Made by a program: the position numbers and the translations under genes. The notes beneath the pieces are model-generated. The model was given only the letters and a program-made list of their open reading frames with translations. It had not been told where the DNA came from and searched no databases. This document shows, piece by piece, positions 46,610 through 55,053 of a stretch of DNA of 64,000 nt. How positions within the stretch are numbered: position 1 is the stretch's first letter; the number at the start of each line of letters is the position of its first letter. Source of the stretch: a virus; the IMG/VR virus record IMGVR_UViG_3300028573_000011, positions 1 to 64,000 of that record; one strand, given 5' to 3'.

Positions 46610-46771
46610 CGCGGGGAGCCCGCGGAGCTGCCGACGGTCACGCCGCGGCGAGGTGAAGAAGACATGCCGAATACGGCTTTCGAGAGTGATGAATGCGACG
46701 TGCTGCGAAACCGGCGGGCGCGCACTCCAGGAGAATCGCTCGAAACTCGACGCGCGCCCGTCGGCGATGAA

Positions 46772-46815
46772 GGCCCAGCCCGCCCGACCGGGGGGGAAGA
46801 GAGGCGGGCTGGGCC
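46772..46815 (-). terminator. Terminator of the recombination operon
   Basis: GGCCCAGCCCGCC and GGCGGGCTGGGCC form a 13-bp stem with an 18-base loop, 13 bases after the stop at 46828. The interval 46610-46771 shows no gene. Confidence 0.68.
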
Positions 46816-46827
46816 GCTCGGGGGCCG

Positions 46828-47061
46828 CTACTCGGCGGCGGCCGGTTCCTGCATTGGCGGCGCGTGCGCGAGTGGGGGCGTCGTAGCCCAGCGGGACGGC
46901 GGGACGTGCTCGAAGGCTTCGGCGCGACCCGCCCTCGGGCGCCGCGGCGGGATGATCGGCTCGTCCTTGTCGCGGCGGATCGCCACGTAGCTCATGGCCA
47001 CACCGACGCCGATGCAGATGCCGACCAGCAGCACGGCGCCGTAGGACAGGAACGTCATCAT
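46828..47061 (-). CDS. Small membrane protein, end of recombination operon
   Basis: 77 residues; ATG at 47061 overlaps the stop of the annealing protein. One hydrophobic N-terminal helix (FLSYGAVLLVGICIGVGVAM) then a basic, Pro-rich tail (EPIIPPRRPRAGRAEAFEHV). Function unknown; a membrane tether or a superinfection protein is possible. Confidence 0.6.
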   Translation of the reverse strand: MMTFLSYGAVLLVGICIGVGVAMSYVAIRRDKDEPIIPPRRPRAGRAEAFEHVPPSRWATTPPLAHAPPMQEPAAAE

Positions 47062-47957
47062 GACGCTGCCGCCGTTTCGGTTTCGGCGACCTCGGGCGCG
47101 GCTTCCGCCGTCGCGTCCTCGCCGACCGGGGCGGTGGCCGAGGGGAGGTCGAGCAGCCCGCGCACGGTGTCCTCCTGGAGAGGGAACTCGATCGGGATCG
47201 TGCACCCACCGCGGCCCAGACTCGACCAGATGATTTCGAGCTGTACGACGTCCTGGATGCCCCAGTTGCGCTTCTTGCAGCTGACCTTGCCCTCCAGCCG
47301 CTTGAGCTCGACGTTTCGACTGGCGTAGTTGGAGACGACCTTGGCGATGCGGTCTTCCAGAGACACACCGTTGCCGCGCTCCAAGGTCTGGAAGCACAGC
47401 GCCTTGGCCTGGTCCACGTACCAGAGCGGCAGTACCTGGAAGATCACCTCCCGGACGAACGTGGCGCCGATCCTGTTGATCGGGCCTCGGTTGTCCGGCT
47501 GTCGCTGGTCGCTCGACGGCACCACCTCGCGGCGTACCCAGTCGGGCACGAAGAACGTGGCGCTGGCCTCGCTGTTGTCTTCCTGGTCCCAGGCGAAGGC
47601 GCGGGCGTGCGTGCCGCTGTGCTGGCTGTCGCGGTGGAGCTCGATCGTGCCCCACACGGTGTTCGTCCAGCAGCGGGCGATCTCGCGTGCCAGGTAGACG
47701 CTCGCGCCGCTGGTCTGAAACGGCTTGCCGTCGTGGTCCCGTAGCGTGCGCCGGTAGAACGCCCTTTCCGCCACCACCGGGATGCTGCACGTGTAGGTCA
47801 TCATCTTCCGGGCGCGCTCGATGTCGCGGGGGAACCGGCGCGCGGTGGCGATCGCGGTGTGCTTGTCCGCGATGAGCTGGGCCAGCTCCGCGTTGGCGTT
47901 CTCCCGGGCCACGATGGCCCGGTGCGGCAGCGAAACCTCGTCGTCGAGAATGCTCAT
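47058..47957 (-). CDS. Phage single-strand-annealing protein (RecT-like)
   Basis: 299 residues. RARKMMTYTCSIPVVAERAF, then TSGASVYLAREIARCWTNTV, AFAWDQEDNSEASATFFVPD and INRIGATFVREVIFQVLPLW match the pattern of the actinophage RecT-like family that is usually encoded beside a RecE-type nuclease, as here. It promotes annealing of complementary single strands and strand exchange at phage DNA ends. The last ~35 residues are acidic and Ala-rich. Five bases separate it from the nuclease gene. Confidence 0.72.
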   Translation of the reverse strand: MSILDDEVSLPHRAIVARENANAELAQLIADKHTAIATARRFPRDIERARKMMTYTCSIPVVAERAFYRRTLRDHDGKPFQTSGASVYLAREIARCWTNTVWGTIELHRDSQHSGTHARAFAWDQEDNSEASATFFVPDWVRREVVPSSDQRQPDNRGPINRIGATFVREVIFQVLPLWYVDQAKALCFQTLERGNGVSLEDRIAKVVSNYASRNVELKRLEGKVSCKKRNWGIQDVVQLEIIWSSLGRGGCTIPIEFPLQEDTVRGLLDLPSATAPVGEDATAEAAPEVAETETAAAS

Positions 47958-47961
47958 CGCT

Positions 47962-48900
47962 TTACCAGCGCTCCCAGTTGTAGGCGTTCATCACCCACGG
48001 CGGCAGCGGCAGGCGTTCGATCCGGTCGGGGTAGGCAGGCCATTGGCCGGACTCGGTGCACTCCCGGTAGAGGCGGATAGCCTTGCGGTTCAGCTCGCGG
48101 CCGATCTGCATCGCGTCGGGGTCGGGCCGGACGCAGCGCACGTAGTAGGGCGCCGTCTTCTCCTGGCAGACGAGGAGGAAGTCGATGTCGTCCTTGTCGG
48201 CCAGGCCGAGCTCGACGGCGCCGTTTTCGTACCAGTCGGCCTGCTGGTGCCAGCCCTTCTCGTGCATCGCCTTACTCAGCGACAGGTCGTCGATGGCGTG
48301 GCAGCTCTTGAGGTCAACGATGACGAGACGTCCGCGACGCGTGAAGATCATCGAGTCGGGCCGGGCCCGGAGCATGACGCCGTGCTCCTCGTCGCGCCAG
48401 AACAGCGAGTGCTCGACCATGGCGTCGTCGACGGCGAACAGCGGGCCGGCCTCAGGATGGCGACGGACGATGTCGGCCATCGCCTTCATCCGGAGATACT
48501 CGTGCTTCAGCAGCGTGATCACGCCGCTCGCACGGTTCGCCTGCTCCTTCTCCTGCGTGTCCTTCTTCCGCCGGTTCTGCTCGTCGAGCATGACGACTTC
48601 GGGGTCGCCGCCGAACAGCTCGCTGTGCAGCGCGGTCCCGAACTCCATCTCGGGGGTCGCGATGCGGCCGTGGAGGCGGTCGTAGTCGAAGCGGGCCGGG
48701 GTGCCCGGCGGGAGGATCCGCCGGGCGCCGGTGGAGGACAGGGAGCCGCCGGCGACGGGGTCGGCGTGGTACTCGCGCAGCGACATGCGCGCGCGGATGC
48801 CGGGCTCGGTGATCGGTTCGCCGCGGTACTCGGCCAGGAACTGCGCCGGGGCGTCCGAGGCGGCCGGGTCGATGGCGAGGATGTCAGCGATGACGGTCAC
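47962..48900 (-). CDS. PD-(D/E)XK exonuclease (RecE/YqaJ-like)
   Basis: 312 residues from a GTG coupled to the upstream stop. Motifs of RecE-type nucleases: FGTALHSELFGGDPEVV (motif I region), then LRARPDSMIFTRRGRLVIVD and LKSCHAIDDLSLSKAMHEKG with the D...ExK-like metal site (D-x10-15-DLK), WHQQADWYENG and the end LPPWVMNAYNWERW. Digests one strand from D NA ends to give substrate for the RecT-like protein. Confidence 0.85.
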   Translation of the reverse strand: MTVIADILAIDPAASDAPAQFLAEYRGEPITEPGIRARMSLREYHADPVAGGSLSSTGARRILPPGTPARFDYDRLHGRIATPEMEFGTALHSELFGGDPEVVMLDEQNRRKKDTQEKEQANRASGVITLLKHEYLRMKAMADIVRRHPEAGPLFAVDDAMVEHSLFWRDEEHGVMLRARPDSMIFTRRGRLVIVDLKSCHAIDDLSLSKAMHEKGWHQQADWYENGAVELGLADKDDIDFLLVCQEKTAPYYVRCVRPDPDAMQIGRELNRKAIRLYRECTESGQWPAYPDRIERLPLPPWVMNAYNWERW

Positions 48901-49196
48901 AGTCCTCGTCCCTTCGACCAGTCGGTGAGGCCGATGGTCTGCTCCCACGGCAGATGCGTCGGCCCGGCGGGGTGGTTGACGTGCGGCGGGTACTGCCGTC
49001 CCGCCTGCCGCGTCTCGTCATCGACCTGGGTGCCGGCGGCGATGGCGGCCGCGATCGGCCGCCAGGCCTCGGCGGCCTCGGCCGCGAGTCGCTCGGCGTC
49101 GTCATGGGCGCCGCCCCAACCGCCGGTGTCGGTCAGCGACACGGCGTACGCGGCCTGCTCGGCCGCCGCATGGGCGCGCAGGAACGTGGCGCTCAC
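48897..49196 (-). CDS. Small helical protein, unknown
   Basis: 99 residues from a GTG overlapping the upstream stop. Helix (ATFLRAHAAAEQAAYAVSLT), then AERLAAEAAEAWRPIAAAIA and a Pro/His-rich end. Sits between recombination and unknown genes in one operon. No family recognised. Confidence 0.55.
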   Translation of the reverse strand: MSATFLRAHAAAEQAAYAVSLTDTGGWGGAHDDAERLAAEAAEAWRPIAAAIAAGTQVDDETRQAGRQYPPHVNHPAGPTHLPWEQTIGLTDWSKGRGL

Positions 49197-49669
49197 CACC
49201 GGGCCACCGCTTCCAAGAACTGGGCGTGGACCGCCTCGGAGGCGGCGCTGGCCTCCTGCGGGGAGCCTCCCGCGCGAAGGACACGGGCGTAGGCTTCGAA
49301 GCGGTTGTCCTGAACCGGGCCGGGCTGGGCCAGCACCTGCATACGCACGCTGACGGTCTTGCTGAACGCGACGTCGTACCAGGTCCCGCGGGCGTCGGTG
49401 TGTTCCTGGCGGTAGTCCCAACGCGCGCGGACCTGCTTCTCAGCCGACTCCGCAACGGCTTGGAGGCGCTCGATGCGCCGGGAGTTGTCCTCGTACTCCT
49501 CGCTCGGCACGATCAGCGTGATCGGGTCCAGGCCGCCGGGCATGATCCGTGCCGCCTGCTCGGGGTGCTCCTCGATCCAGTCCGCGAGCGCGCGGAGTCC
49601 GGCAACAGTGGTGTCCGCCAGTTGCAGCGTCGCGAGCGGGATGTCGGGGTGCAGCTGGTCCTCGTTCAT
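49193..49669 (-). CDS. Small early protein, unknown
   Basis: 158 residues. Helices (ATLQLADTTVAGLRALADWI, NSRRIERLQAVAESAEKQVR), a beta segment (WYDVAFSKTVSVRMQVLAQP) and a helical C-terminus. Coupled to both neighbours by four-base overlaps. Confidence 0.58.
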   Translation of the reverse strand: MNEDQLHPDIPLATLQLADTTVAGLRALADWIEEHPEQAARIMPGGLDPITLIVPSEEYEDNSRRIERLQAVAESAEKQVRARWDYRQEHTDARGTWYDVAFSKTVSVRMQVLAQPGPVQDNRFEAYARVLRAGGSPQEASAASEAVHAQFLEAVARW

Positions 49670-50517
49670 GCCGCCGCTCCGAGTGCTTCGGCGATCTGCT
49701 CGACGCTGGCGTCCAGCGCGATCGCGCGGCCGACGATGGCCTTCGTGAGCTCGGCGGCGACGTAGTCGCCGGACTCGGAGCTGTCCGCAGCGACCTGGAC
49801 GCGGGCGCGGTCAACGGCGGCGAGGTTGTACCAGCGGGCGTGGAGCGACGTGGTGCGGGCGTCGGCCCGCTCTCCCGCGGCGTCCGGGTTGCTTACGTGG
49901 CGGACCCAGGCAGCGCGGCCGGCGTCGACCGGACCGAGCGTCTGGCGGGTTCGCGCTTCGAGCTCCATCAGCGGGCGGTCGTCGCGAATCGGGGCCATCT
50001 CCCGCGTCTGCTCCACGTCGGCGACCGGGACGTCGGGCCACTCGTCGTTGCTGCGCGTGTCGTGCTTCGCGGCCCACCACAACGTGGGGTCGAGGGCGAT
50101 CCAGCGCGCTCCGTCGAAGGCGTTCGGCTGGGTAGGCGGCGCGGGCGGAACCGAAGCGTTCTGCGTTCCGCTGGTGCCCGGCTTGGCCAGGAGCAGCGTC
50201 GTCGCCGAGGCGCCGTCGACCGTCGCTGGCCAGGTCGCCGAGTCGTAGGGGTTCACGCCCCAGCCGGCACCCTCGAAGACCAAGCTGACGGTCGTCGACG
50301 GCGGCAGAGACGCGATGCCGACCTCGGCGGGAACGGGCTCCATGTCGATCAGCGTGGGCGCCGAGTCGTTGACGCGCTGGGCCATCTGCGGACGACTGAC
50401 CCGCGACATGGGTCGAGCGGGACGGGTGTCGGTCTCGCGGGCGAACGGTGCCCGGATCCGGCGAAGTCCGGTCGGTTCGGTGGCGCTGCGCCCGTTTCGG
50501 GCGCTACGGTTCATCAT
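49666..50517 (-). CDS. Early protein, first gene of recombination operon
   Basis: 283 residues from MMNRSARNG (GGAGG eight bases before). Basic start, then a domain with PSTTVSLVFEGAGWGVNPYD, a linker and LWWAAKHDTRSNDEWPDVPV, plus a C-terminal helical part (AAELTKAIVGRAIALDASVE). Function unknown. Opens the operon running to the RecE/RecT-like genes. Confidence 0.58.
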   Translation of the reverse strand: MMNRSARNGRSATEPTGLRRIRAPFARETDTRPARPMSRVSRPQMAQRVNDSAPTLIDMEPVPAEVGIASLPPSTTVSLVFEGAGWGVNPYDSATWPATVDGASATTLLLAKPGTSGTQNASVPPAPPTQPNAFDGARWIALDPTLWWAAKHDTRSNDEWPDVPVADVEQTREMAPIRDDRPLMELEARTRQTLGPVDAGRAAWVRHVSNPDAAGERADARTTSLHARWYNLAAVDRARVQVAADSSESGDYVAAELTKAIVGRAIALDASVEQIAEALGAAA

Positions 50518-50588
50518 GCCGGTCACCTCCAAGTGCTGATGTCGGGAAATAGGTGGCTGTGCGTGGCGGCTGTTCCGGGCTGGGCTGG

Positions 50589-50897
50589 CTACGGAACGGC
50601 CGCCTTCGTCTTGCGGCGGGCTTCGCGTTGGACTGCCTTGTCGTAGGACTTGGCCGGGGTCTCCCGCCGCGGCACAAGGGGCTCCCGGGCCTCGACGCGG
50701 TTCTCGCGGCGCAGCTTTTCGCGGTAGGCGCGCGCCTCGGCCCGGAGGAAACGCGGGTCGCGTCCGTTTCCGGCCCAGTAGAAGGGCACCCGGCCCTCGG
50801 TCACGAGCAGCTCCACGTGGCTGACCGGCTTCCCGAGGAACTCGGCGAACTGCTCCTTGGTCAGGTCGGGAAGGTCGTCATCGCTGGTGTGGCTCAT
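50589..50897 (-). CDS. Small HTH/excisionase-like protein
   Basis: 102 residues. TKEQFAEFLGKPVSHVELLV then TEGRVPFYWAGNGRDPRFLR is a MerR/Xis-type winged HTH, followed by a very basic helix (ARAYREKLRRENRVEAREPL). Stop-start overlap with the XRE gene. In this place, next to the switch and near the integrase, a recombination directionality factor is possible. Confidence 0.65.
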   Translation of the reverse strand: MSHTSDDDLPDLTKEQFAEFLGKPVSHVELLVTEGRVPFYWAGNGRDPRFLRAEARAYREKLRRENRVEAREPLVPRRETPAKSYDKAVQREARRKTKAAVP

Positions 50898-51178
50898 CGC
50901 GGCGCTCCCACGCGCTCGCGCCGGCGCGGCTCGTCAGTCACCAGCCGGAACAACCGCTCGTAGGCGGTGCCCGGCTTGACCCCGGTGCCGGTGGCGACGT
51001 GCATCAGGCCGGAGACCACCTCGATGCCGCAGGCGTCGTGAATGCCGCGGCTCACGGACGAGGCATCGACGCCGGCCGCGTGGGCGATCTGCTCGTTGGT
51101 GTCCAACTTGGCCCTGCGGCCGAGCCATCTCAGGCCCGCAGGGTCGATCCGGTGGTGCGCGGGCGCCTTGGATCGCAT
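50894..51178 (-). CDS. XRE-like HTH protein (Cro-like position)
   Basis: 94 residues. GLRWLGRRAKLDTNEQIAHA then AGVDASSVSRGIHDACG is an HTH of the XRE/lambda-repressor kind. Transcribed away from the repressor-like gene at 51451, with shared operator repeats in between. That is the layout of a cro/cI switch; this would be the Cro-like side that opens the early leftward genes. Confidence 0.7.
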   Translation of the reverse strand: MRSKAPAHHRIDPAGLRWLGRRAKLDTNEQIAHAAGVDASSVSRGIHDACGIEVVSGLMHVATGTGVKPGTAYERLFRLVTDEPRRRERVGAPR

Positions 51179-51205
51179 GACGGTTTGCTCCACAGTTGTG
51201 TTGTA

Positions 51206-51416
51206 TGGATGCAATCTCGCATCGCATTGCGTGGATGCAATCTACGCCGCGTATCCATGCAATGCAACTGGAGCTGGTATTGATACGTGTTCGCAGGTGG
51301 CGTGCGTGCGCCCGTTGGCGTGATTTCGCTCTCGCGGTCGGATGCGCGCGCGGCTAGCCTGACCGCTGGGCGGGTGCGGCGCGGATTTGCGCCCGGGTAC
51401 CGGGCTCAGATTGCAT
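51206..51416. promoter_or_regulatory. Operator repeats of the divergent switch
   Basis: ATGCAATCT occurs at 51209-51217 and 51235-51243 (26 bases apart) and inverted as AGATTGCAT at 51408-51416. A related site TATCCATGCAATGCA lies at 51252-51266. They flank both start regions of the divergent XRE genes. Apart from these repeats no gene is seen in 51179-51450. Confidence 0.6.
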
Positions 51417-51450
51417 GTATGCGATGCACGCACGGCGCGAGAGGTCACGT

Positions 51451-51900
51451 ATGCCCAGGTTGGACAGCGCGGAACGCAAGAAGGTGTGGCAGGCGTACGT
51501 GAAGAGCCGCCTCGACGATTCGGGCCTCAAGCAGTTTGAGCTCGAAGCCCTCACGGACGGCGTTGTCACCACCACGATGGTCTCGAACTGGGTGACCGGC
51601 CGGTCCGGCGTGGAGGCGGAGGCTGCGGCGCTCTTCGCGCTGGCGACGAACTCCCCCGTGGGGGAAGCGCTCGAGGCTGCCGGCTACGGCAAGTTCGCCG
51701 AGATCGTCGCGTCCCAGATGGCACCACAGGCGGATCCGCGAATCACCCGGCTGCTGGACGACCCGCTCTTGACGGAGGAGGACCGGTCGGACTTCCGGGA
51801 GCTGCTTCAGCGTCGGCAGAACCGCCTTGCCGTCGAACTCGTCGCGATCCTTGTCGAGATGGTGAAGACGCGCCAGTCGGAGTCGAGCAGGCAGGAATAG
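51451..51900 (+). CDS. Phage repressor-like HTH protein
   Basis: 149 residues from the ATG with GAGAGG upstream. DDSGLKQFELEALTDGVVTT then TMVSNWVTGRSGVEAEAAAL is an XRE-type HTH. The C-terminal half is helical (ITRLLDDPLLTEEDRSDFRE, NRLAVELVAILVEMVKTR), probably for dimerisation. Placed between the operators and the attachment site, on the side of the integrase, as lysogeny repressors usually are. Confidence 0.7.
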   Translation: MPRLDSAERKKVWQAYVKSRLDDSGLKQFELEALTDGVVTTTMVSNWVTGRSGVEAEAAALFALATNSPVGEALEAAGYGKFAEIVASQMAPQADPRITRLLDDPLLTEEDRSDFRELLQRRQNRLAVELVAILVEMVKTRQSESSRQE

Positions 51901-51923
51901 ACCCTTGCACAGCCATGATCAAC

Positions 51924-52123
51924 GGTGCACTTTTCTGGTGCACGGCCCGGGAGAACTTGGGCGAAGTTCGGGGAACATGGACGATGATCGGCGTCTCAGC
52001 GCCCTGATCAGCAGAAGTTAAGGGGGTTCAAGTCCCCCCTCGGACACTTTGCTGAGCTCCTGAACTGCATGTTTGCAGTCAGGGGCTTTACACTTTCGGA
52101 ATCTGGTGCACCGTCTGGTGCAC
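51924..52123. other. Phage attachment site (attP) with arm repeats and a tRNA 3' end as core
   Basis: The core 52008-52047 contains a T-arm GGGGG-TTCAAGT-CCCCC and a 3' acceptor strand CTCGGAC plus A, which is the last part of a tRNA gene without the first half. Paired direct repeats of GGTGCAC lie on both sides: 51924-51930 and 51937-51943, and 52105-52111 and 52117-52123. Arm-type sites on both sides of a tRNA core, next to the integrase, define an intact attP. The host tRNA would start with GTCCGAG. Confidence 0.75.
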
Positions 52124-52185
52124 CTCCGAGTGAGCGCCATACGAAAGCCGGTCCACCGACGGTCCACTCGTCGTACGTTCCAAAT

Positions 52186-53595
52186 ATGGCGTGGATCGAG
52201 ACTACCGAGCGCAAGGCCAAGCCGGGGCAGAAGAAGAAGCCCCTCTCCTACCATGTCCGCTGGCGCCAAGGCGGCGCCCGGGACGGCGGCAGCGAGGTCG
52301 AGACCTTCCGGGACGAGAAGGAGGCCGAACACTTCAAGGCCGCAGTCAACCTCGCCGGTGACCAGTACCCCCCCAACTTCATCCCGAAAATCGGCTGGGT
52401 CACGCCCGACGTGTACAAGGCGTTCCTCGTCGACGTCGAGGCCGCCGAGACGGAAGCCGAGCAGCCACCGCCGCCCGAGACGATCGGCGCGTTCGCCCGG
52501 AAGCTCGTACTGAGCATGACCAAGGTCGGGCGGGGCGGAAAGAAGAAGTACCTACGGATAATCGCTCTCCACATCAATCCCTGGTGGGGATCCCTCCCGA
52601 TCAATGACGAGGCAACCCTCAACATGATCGGCATCGGCACGTGGATCAACGATCTGCTGGACGGCAAATCACCCCCCGTCGACCAGACGCCGCAAGATCC
52701 GCACCCGAAGCGCACGAAGCTCAAGCCGAAGACCGCCCGGAACATCCACGGTCTCTTCTTCGCGATCATCCAGACCGCGCTGGAGATGAAGCTGCGGGCC
52801 GACAACCCGTGCCTGAAGACACAGCTGCCGAACGTCGATGACGGCGAAGGCGACTGGGAGATGGTCTTCCTGTCCCCCGAGGAGTACGGCATGATCCGTC
52901 GCCACATGCGCGCCGACGCGGTGGATCTCACGGACCTACTTGTCGGCACCGGGGCTCGCTACTCAGAGGCCACGGGCTTCCGAAAGCGCGACCACGTCCA
53001 TGACGAGACCGGCCGACCCTGGCTCAACGTGCGCAAGGCGTGGAAGAACGAGGCCGGCAACTGGGTCTTGAGCAAGCCCAAGACGCGGAAGTCCGTACGC
53101 GGGCTCGTTCTCACCGCAAGCCAGGACGAACTGGTTGCCAGACTCACGGAGGGCAAGCAGCCCGACGACCTGGTCGTCACGAACCGGGGTGGCAACCGAT
53201 GGATTCACCAGACCTACTACACACAGTGCTGGCGCCCGGCGGTCTATTGCGCGGTCCGCTGCGAACGGCACAGGAACGCCGACCTGGCCGCGGGTATCGG
53301 ACGTCGCGGCTATCGGTACCTGCTTTCCGCGCACATCGTGCCCTGTGGATGTCCGGGCACGCTCACGAAGGTCCCGCGCATCCACGACCTACGGCACACT
53401 CACGTAGCGTGGCTGATCGCCAAGAAGGTCCCGGTGAAGGCGATCCAGGAGCGGCTCGGCCATCGATCGAGCCAGACTACGTTGGACCGCTACGGGCACC
53501 TGCTGGATGAGGTCGTCGACGACGTCCAGGCTGCAGTCGACGTGATGATGGAGCGGGCAGCCGTGGACGTGGCCCAGCTGCCCGCCGCAGCCTAG
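52186..53595 (+). CDS. int: Tyrosine-family site-specific integrase
   Basis: 469 residues from the ATG at 52186. N-terminal arm-binding part (SYHVRWRQGGARDGGSEVET), a SAM-like core-binding part (FARKLVLSMTKVGRGGKKKY) and the catalytic domain with Arg258 (TGARYSEATG), H400-x-x-R403 (HDLRHTH), His426 and Tyr436 (GHRSSQTTLDRYGHL). All catalytic residues are present. It lies 139 bases after the attP core and reads away from it. It recombines this attP with a tRNA gene in the host. Confidence 0.93.
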   Translation: MAWIETTERKAKPGQKKKPLSYHVRWRQGGARDGGSEVETFRDEKEAEHFKAAVNLAGDQYPPNFIPKIGWVTPDVYKAFLVDVEAAETEAEQPPPPETIGAFARKLVLSMTKVGRGGKKKYLRIIALHINPWWGSLPINDEATLNMIGIGTWINDLLDGKSPPVDQTPQDPHPKRTKLKPKTARNIHGLFFAIIQTALEMKLRADNPCLKTQLPNVDDGEGDWEMVFLSPEEYGMIRRHMRADAVDLTDLLVGTGARYSEATGFRKRDHVHDETGRPWLNVRKAWKNEAGNWVLSKPKTRKSVRGLVLTASQDELVARLTEGKQPDDLVVTNRGGNRWIHQTYYTQCWRPAVYCAVRCERHRNADLAAGIGRRGYRYLLSAHIVPCGCPGTLTKVPRIHDLRHTHVAWLIAKKVPVKAIQERLGHRSSQTTLDRYGHLLDEVVDDVQAAVDVMMERAAVDVAQLPAAA

Positions 53596-53879
53596 TCGCT
53601 GGACTCGGTCAGCGCGCCACGGAGCTTCAGCAAGCGCTGGTCGGCACGGTCCTCGGCATCGGTCAGTGCCCACTTGACGTCCGTCACGTGGGCCCGGCCT
53701 AATCGTGCGACCGCATAGCCCACCGTCAGCGCCAGCGCGAGGGCGTCGGCCAGGTCTGCGACCTCGCCGCTCCTCGGCGTCGTCGGCAACCACAGCGTGA
53801 TCACTGCCGATACCGCCCACGCCACCGCCACGGCCGGACCGCCGATCCTGCGGAAAATGCGAACAACAACTTCGGACAT
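53592..53879 (-). CDS. Small membrane protein convergent with the integrase
   Basis: 95 residues. Hydrophobic helices (IGGPAVAVAWAVSAVITLWL, VADLADALALALTVGYAVA) followed by a polar, charged C-terminus (VTDVKWALTDAEDRADQRLL). Its stop overlaps the end of int by four bases on the other strand. Function unknown. Confidence 0.6.
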   Translation of the reverse strand: MSEVVVRIFRRIGGPAVAVAWAVSAVITLWLPTTPRSGEVADLADALALALTVGYAVARLGRAHVTDVKWALTDAEDRADQRLLKLRGALTESSD

Positions 53880-54124
53880 CGGGTTGTCTCCCCACAGCCT
53901 GAACTGCCTCTACTTGCCCCCAAGTGAACGACACGCTACGCAGCGCGTACCAGCGACGCGATCACCAACACAGAGACACTTTTCGAACTCGGGACGTTTC
54001 GGAATACCCTGACATACGGCGCCTTTCATCGATATTTGATTCTCCAACGACACAGGGCTCTGACGTGGCAGTGTGGTGCGACGCGCCAGGGGACGCGGTC
54101 GGATCCAGGGGAGGGCACGGCGGC

Positions 54125-54979
54125 ATGGCGGGCATGCAGTGGAGCGATACACGGATACGGGGTGCGGGCCACGTGGTAGAGGTGCTCGCGGTCTCATGGC
54201 GTGGCTCTTCCCTGGCCGCACTGAAAAACGGACCGTTGTCTCCCCCGGAGCTGCTTGCCGTCTTCAAGACAGTGCAGCCGTCGACCGTGCCGGTTTTCGG
54301 ACCGCATGCGGTCTACATCGAATGTGTCAAGCGGCACCTGGCCGTGCTGGCCCGCGGCGGTCTACTCGACGTCGGGCCGCTGAACGGCGGTCGCCGGCAG
54401 TACCTGCTCACGCCGTTTGCCCGCGCGATGCTCGATGCCGCAGAGCAGACTGCGGACTATGGCGTGCGGGTTTACGACTGGTTGGTCGACGTCGGCCGCC
54501 AGTCCCGCAAGATCAGCACATCCCTGTCCGCGCGGGACTTCGAGCCCGCGGTCCTGGGCATGTCCGAGTCGGAGCGCTTCCGTTGGCGCGCGGTCTTGTT
54601 GATCTTCGCGCGGTTGCTTGGCCATCGCTGGTCGTTCACAGTTCTGGCAATGCTGGCCGACGGCCCAGCACGGTTTTCCTCGCTGCTGGAGCGCGCAGGC
54701 AGCCTTCTGCCAGCCGCTCCAACATCCGCCTCGACGACCGTACGCCTCGGCCGGTCCACCCTGACCAACCGACTGGAGTACCTACGCAGTGTCGGACTGG
54801 TCGAGAAGGTCGACGACTCGGCTCATCGCAACCCGGCGCGGCCCCCGGGCTCCAGGGAGGTGGCCTATGTCCTCACGGACGGTGGCCGAGATCTTCTGGA
54901 GAACTTGGAAGGCATCGCTGAATTCGGCGTCCTGCACGATGCGGCACTCGTCAAGGCGGTTCGAGCCCTAACCCCGTAG
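54125..54979 (+). CDS. Transcription regulator with two HxlR-like winged helices
   Basis: 284 residues from the ATG at 54125 (GGGGAGGG upstream). First winged helix: LAVSWRGSSLAALKNGPLSP then RHLAVLARGGLLDVGPLNGG and YLLTPFARAMLDAAEQ. Second: LLGHRWSFTVLAMLADGPAR then RSTLTNRLEYLRSVGLVEKV and AYVLTDGGRDLLENLEG. Both have the HxlR-type layout, so it is a tandem version. Lower GC than its neighbours on the left. Divergent from the integrase side and just before the P450, which it may control. The 245 bases before it have no gene. Confidence 0.75.
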   Translation: MAGMQWSDTRIRGAGHVVEVLAVSWRGSSLAALKNGPLSPPELLAVFKTVQPSTVPVFGPHAVYIECVKRHLAVLARGGLLDVGPLNGGRRQYLLTPFARAMLDAAEQTADYGVRVYDWLVDVGRQSRKISTSLSARDFEPAVLGMSESERFRWRAVLLIFARLLGHRWSFTVLAMLADGPARFSSLLERAGSLLPAAPTSASTTVRLGRSTLTNRLEYLRSVGLVEKVDDSAHRNPARPPGSREVAYVLTDGGRDLLENLEGIAEFGVLHDAALVKAVRALTP

Positions 54980-55053
54980 CGCTGACGGCACGCGCTCTTC
55001 CCCCTACGATGAGTGCTGACGTACAACCGTAGGCGGCTCGCTTAGGGGGAACC

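Noticed and set aside
46664-46990. Plus-strand frame before the recombination operon end
   Set aside because: Lies opposite a terminator hairpin and a minus-strand membrane protein, with no ribosome site.
47821-49353. 510-residue plus-strand frame
   Set aside because: Antisense of RecE/RecT-like genes; codon pattern and motifs support the minus strand.
52008-52047. Complete tRNA gene
   Set aside because: Only T-arm and acceptor 3' strand are present; no D-arm, anticodon arm or 5' GTCCGAG upstream, so it is an attachment core.
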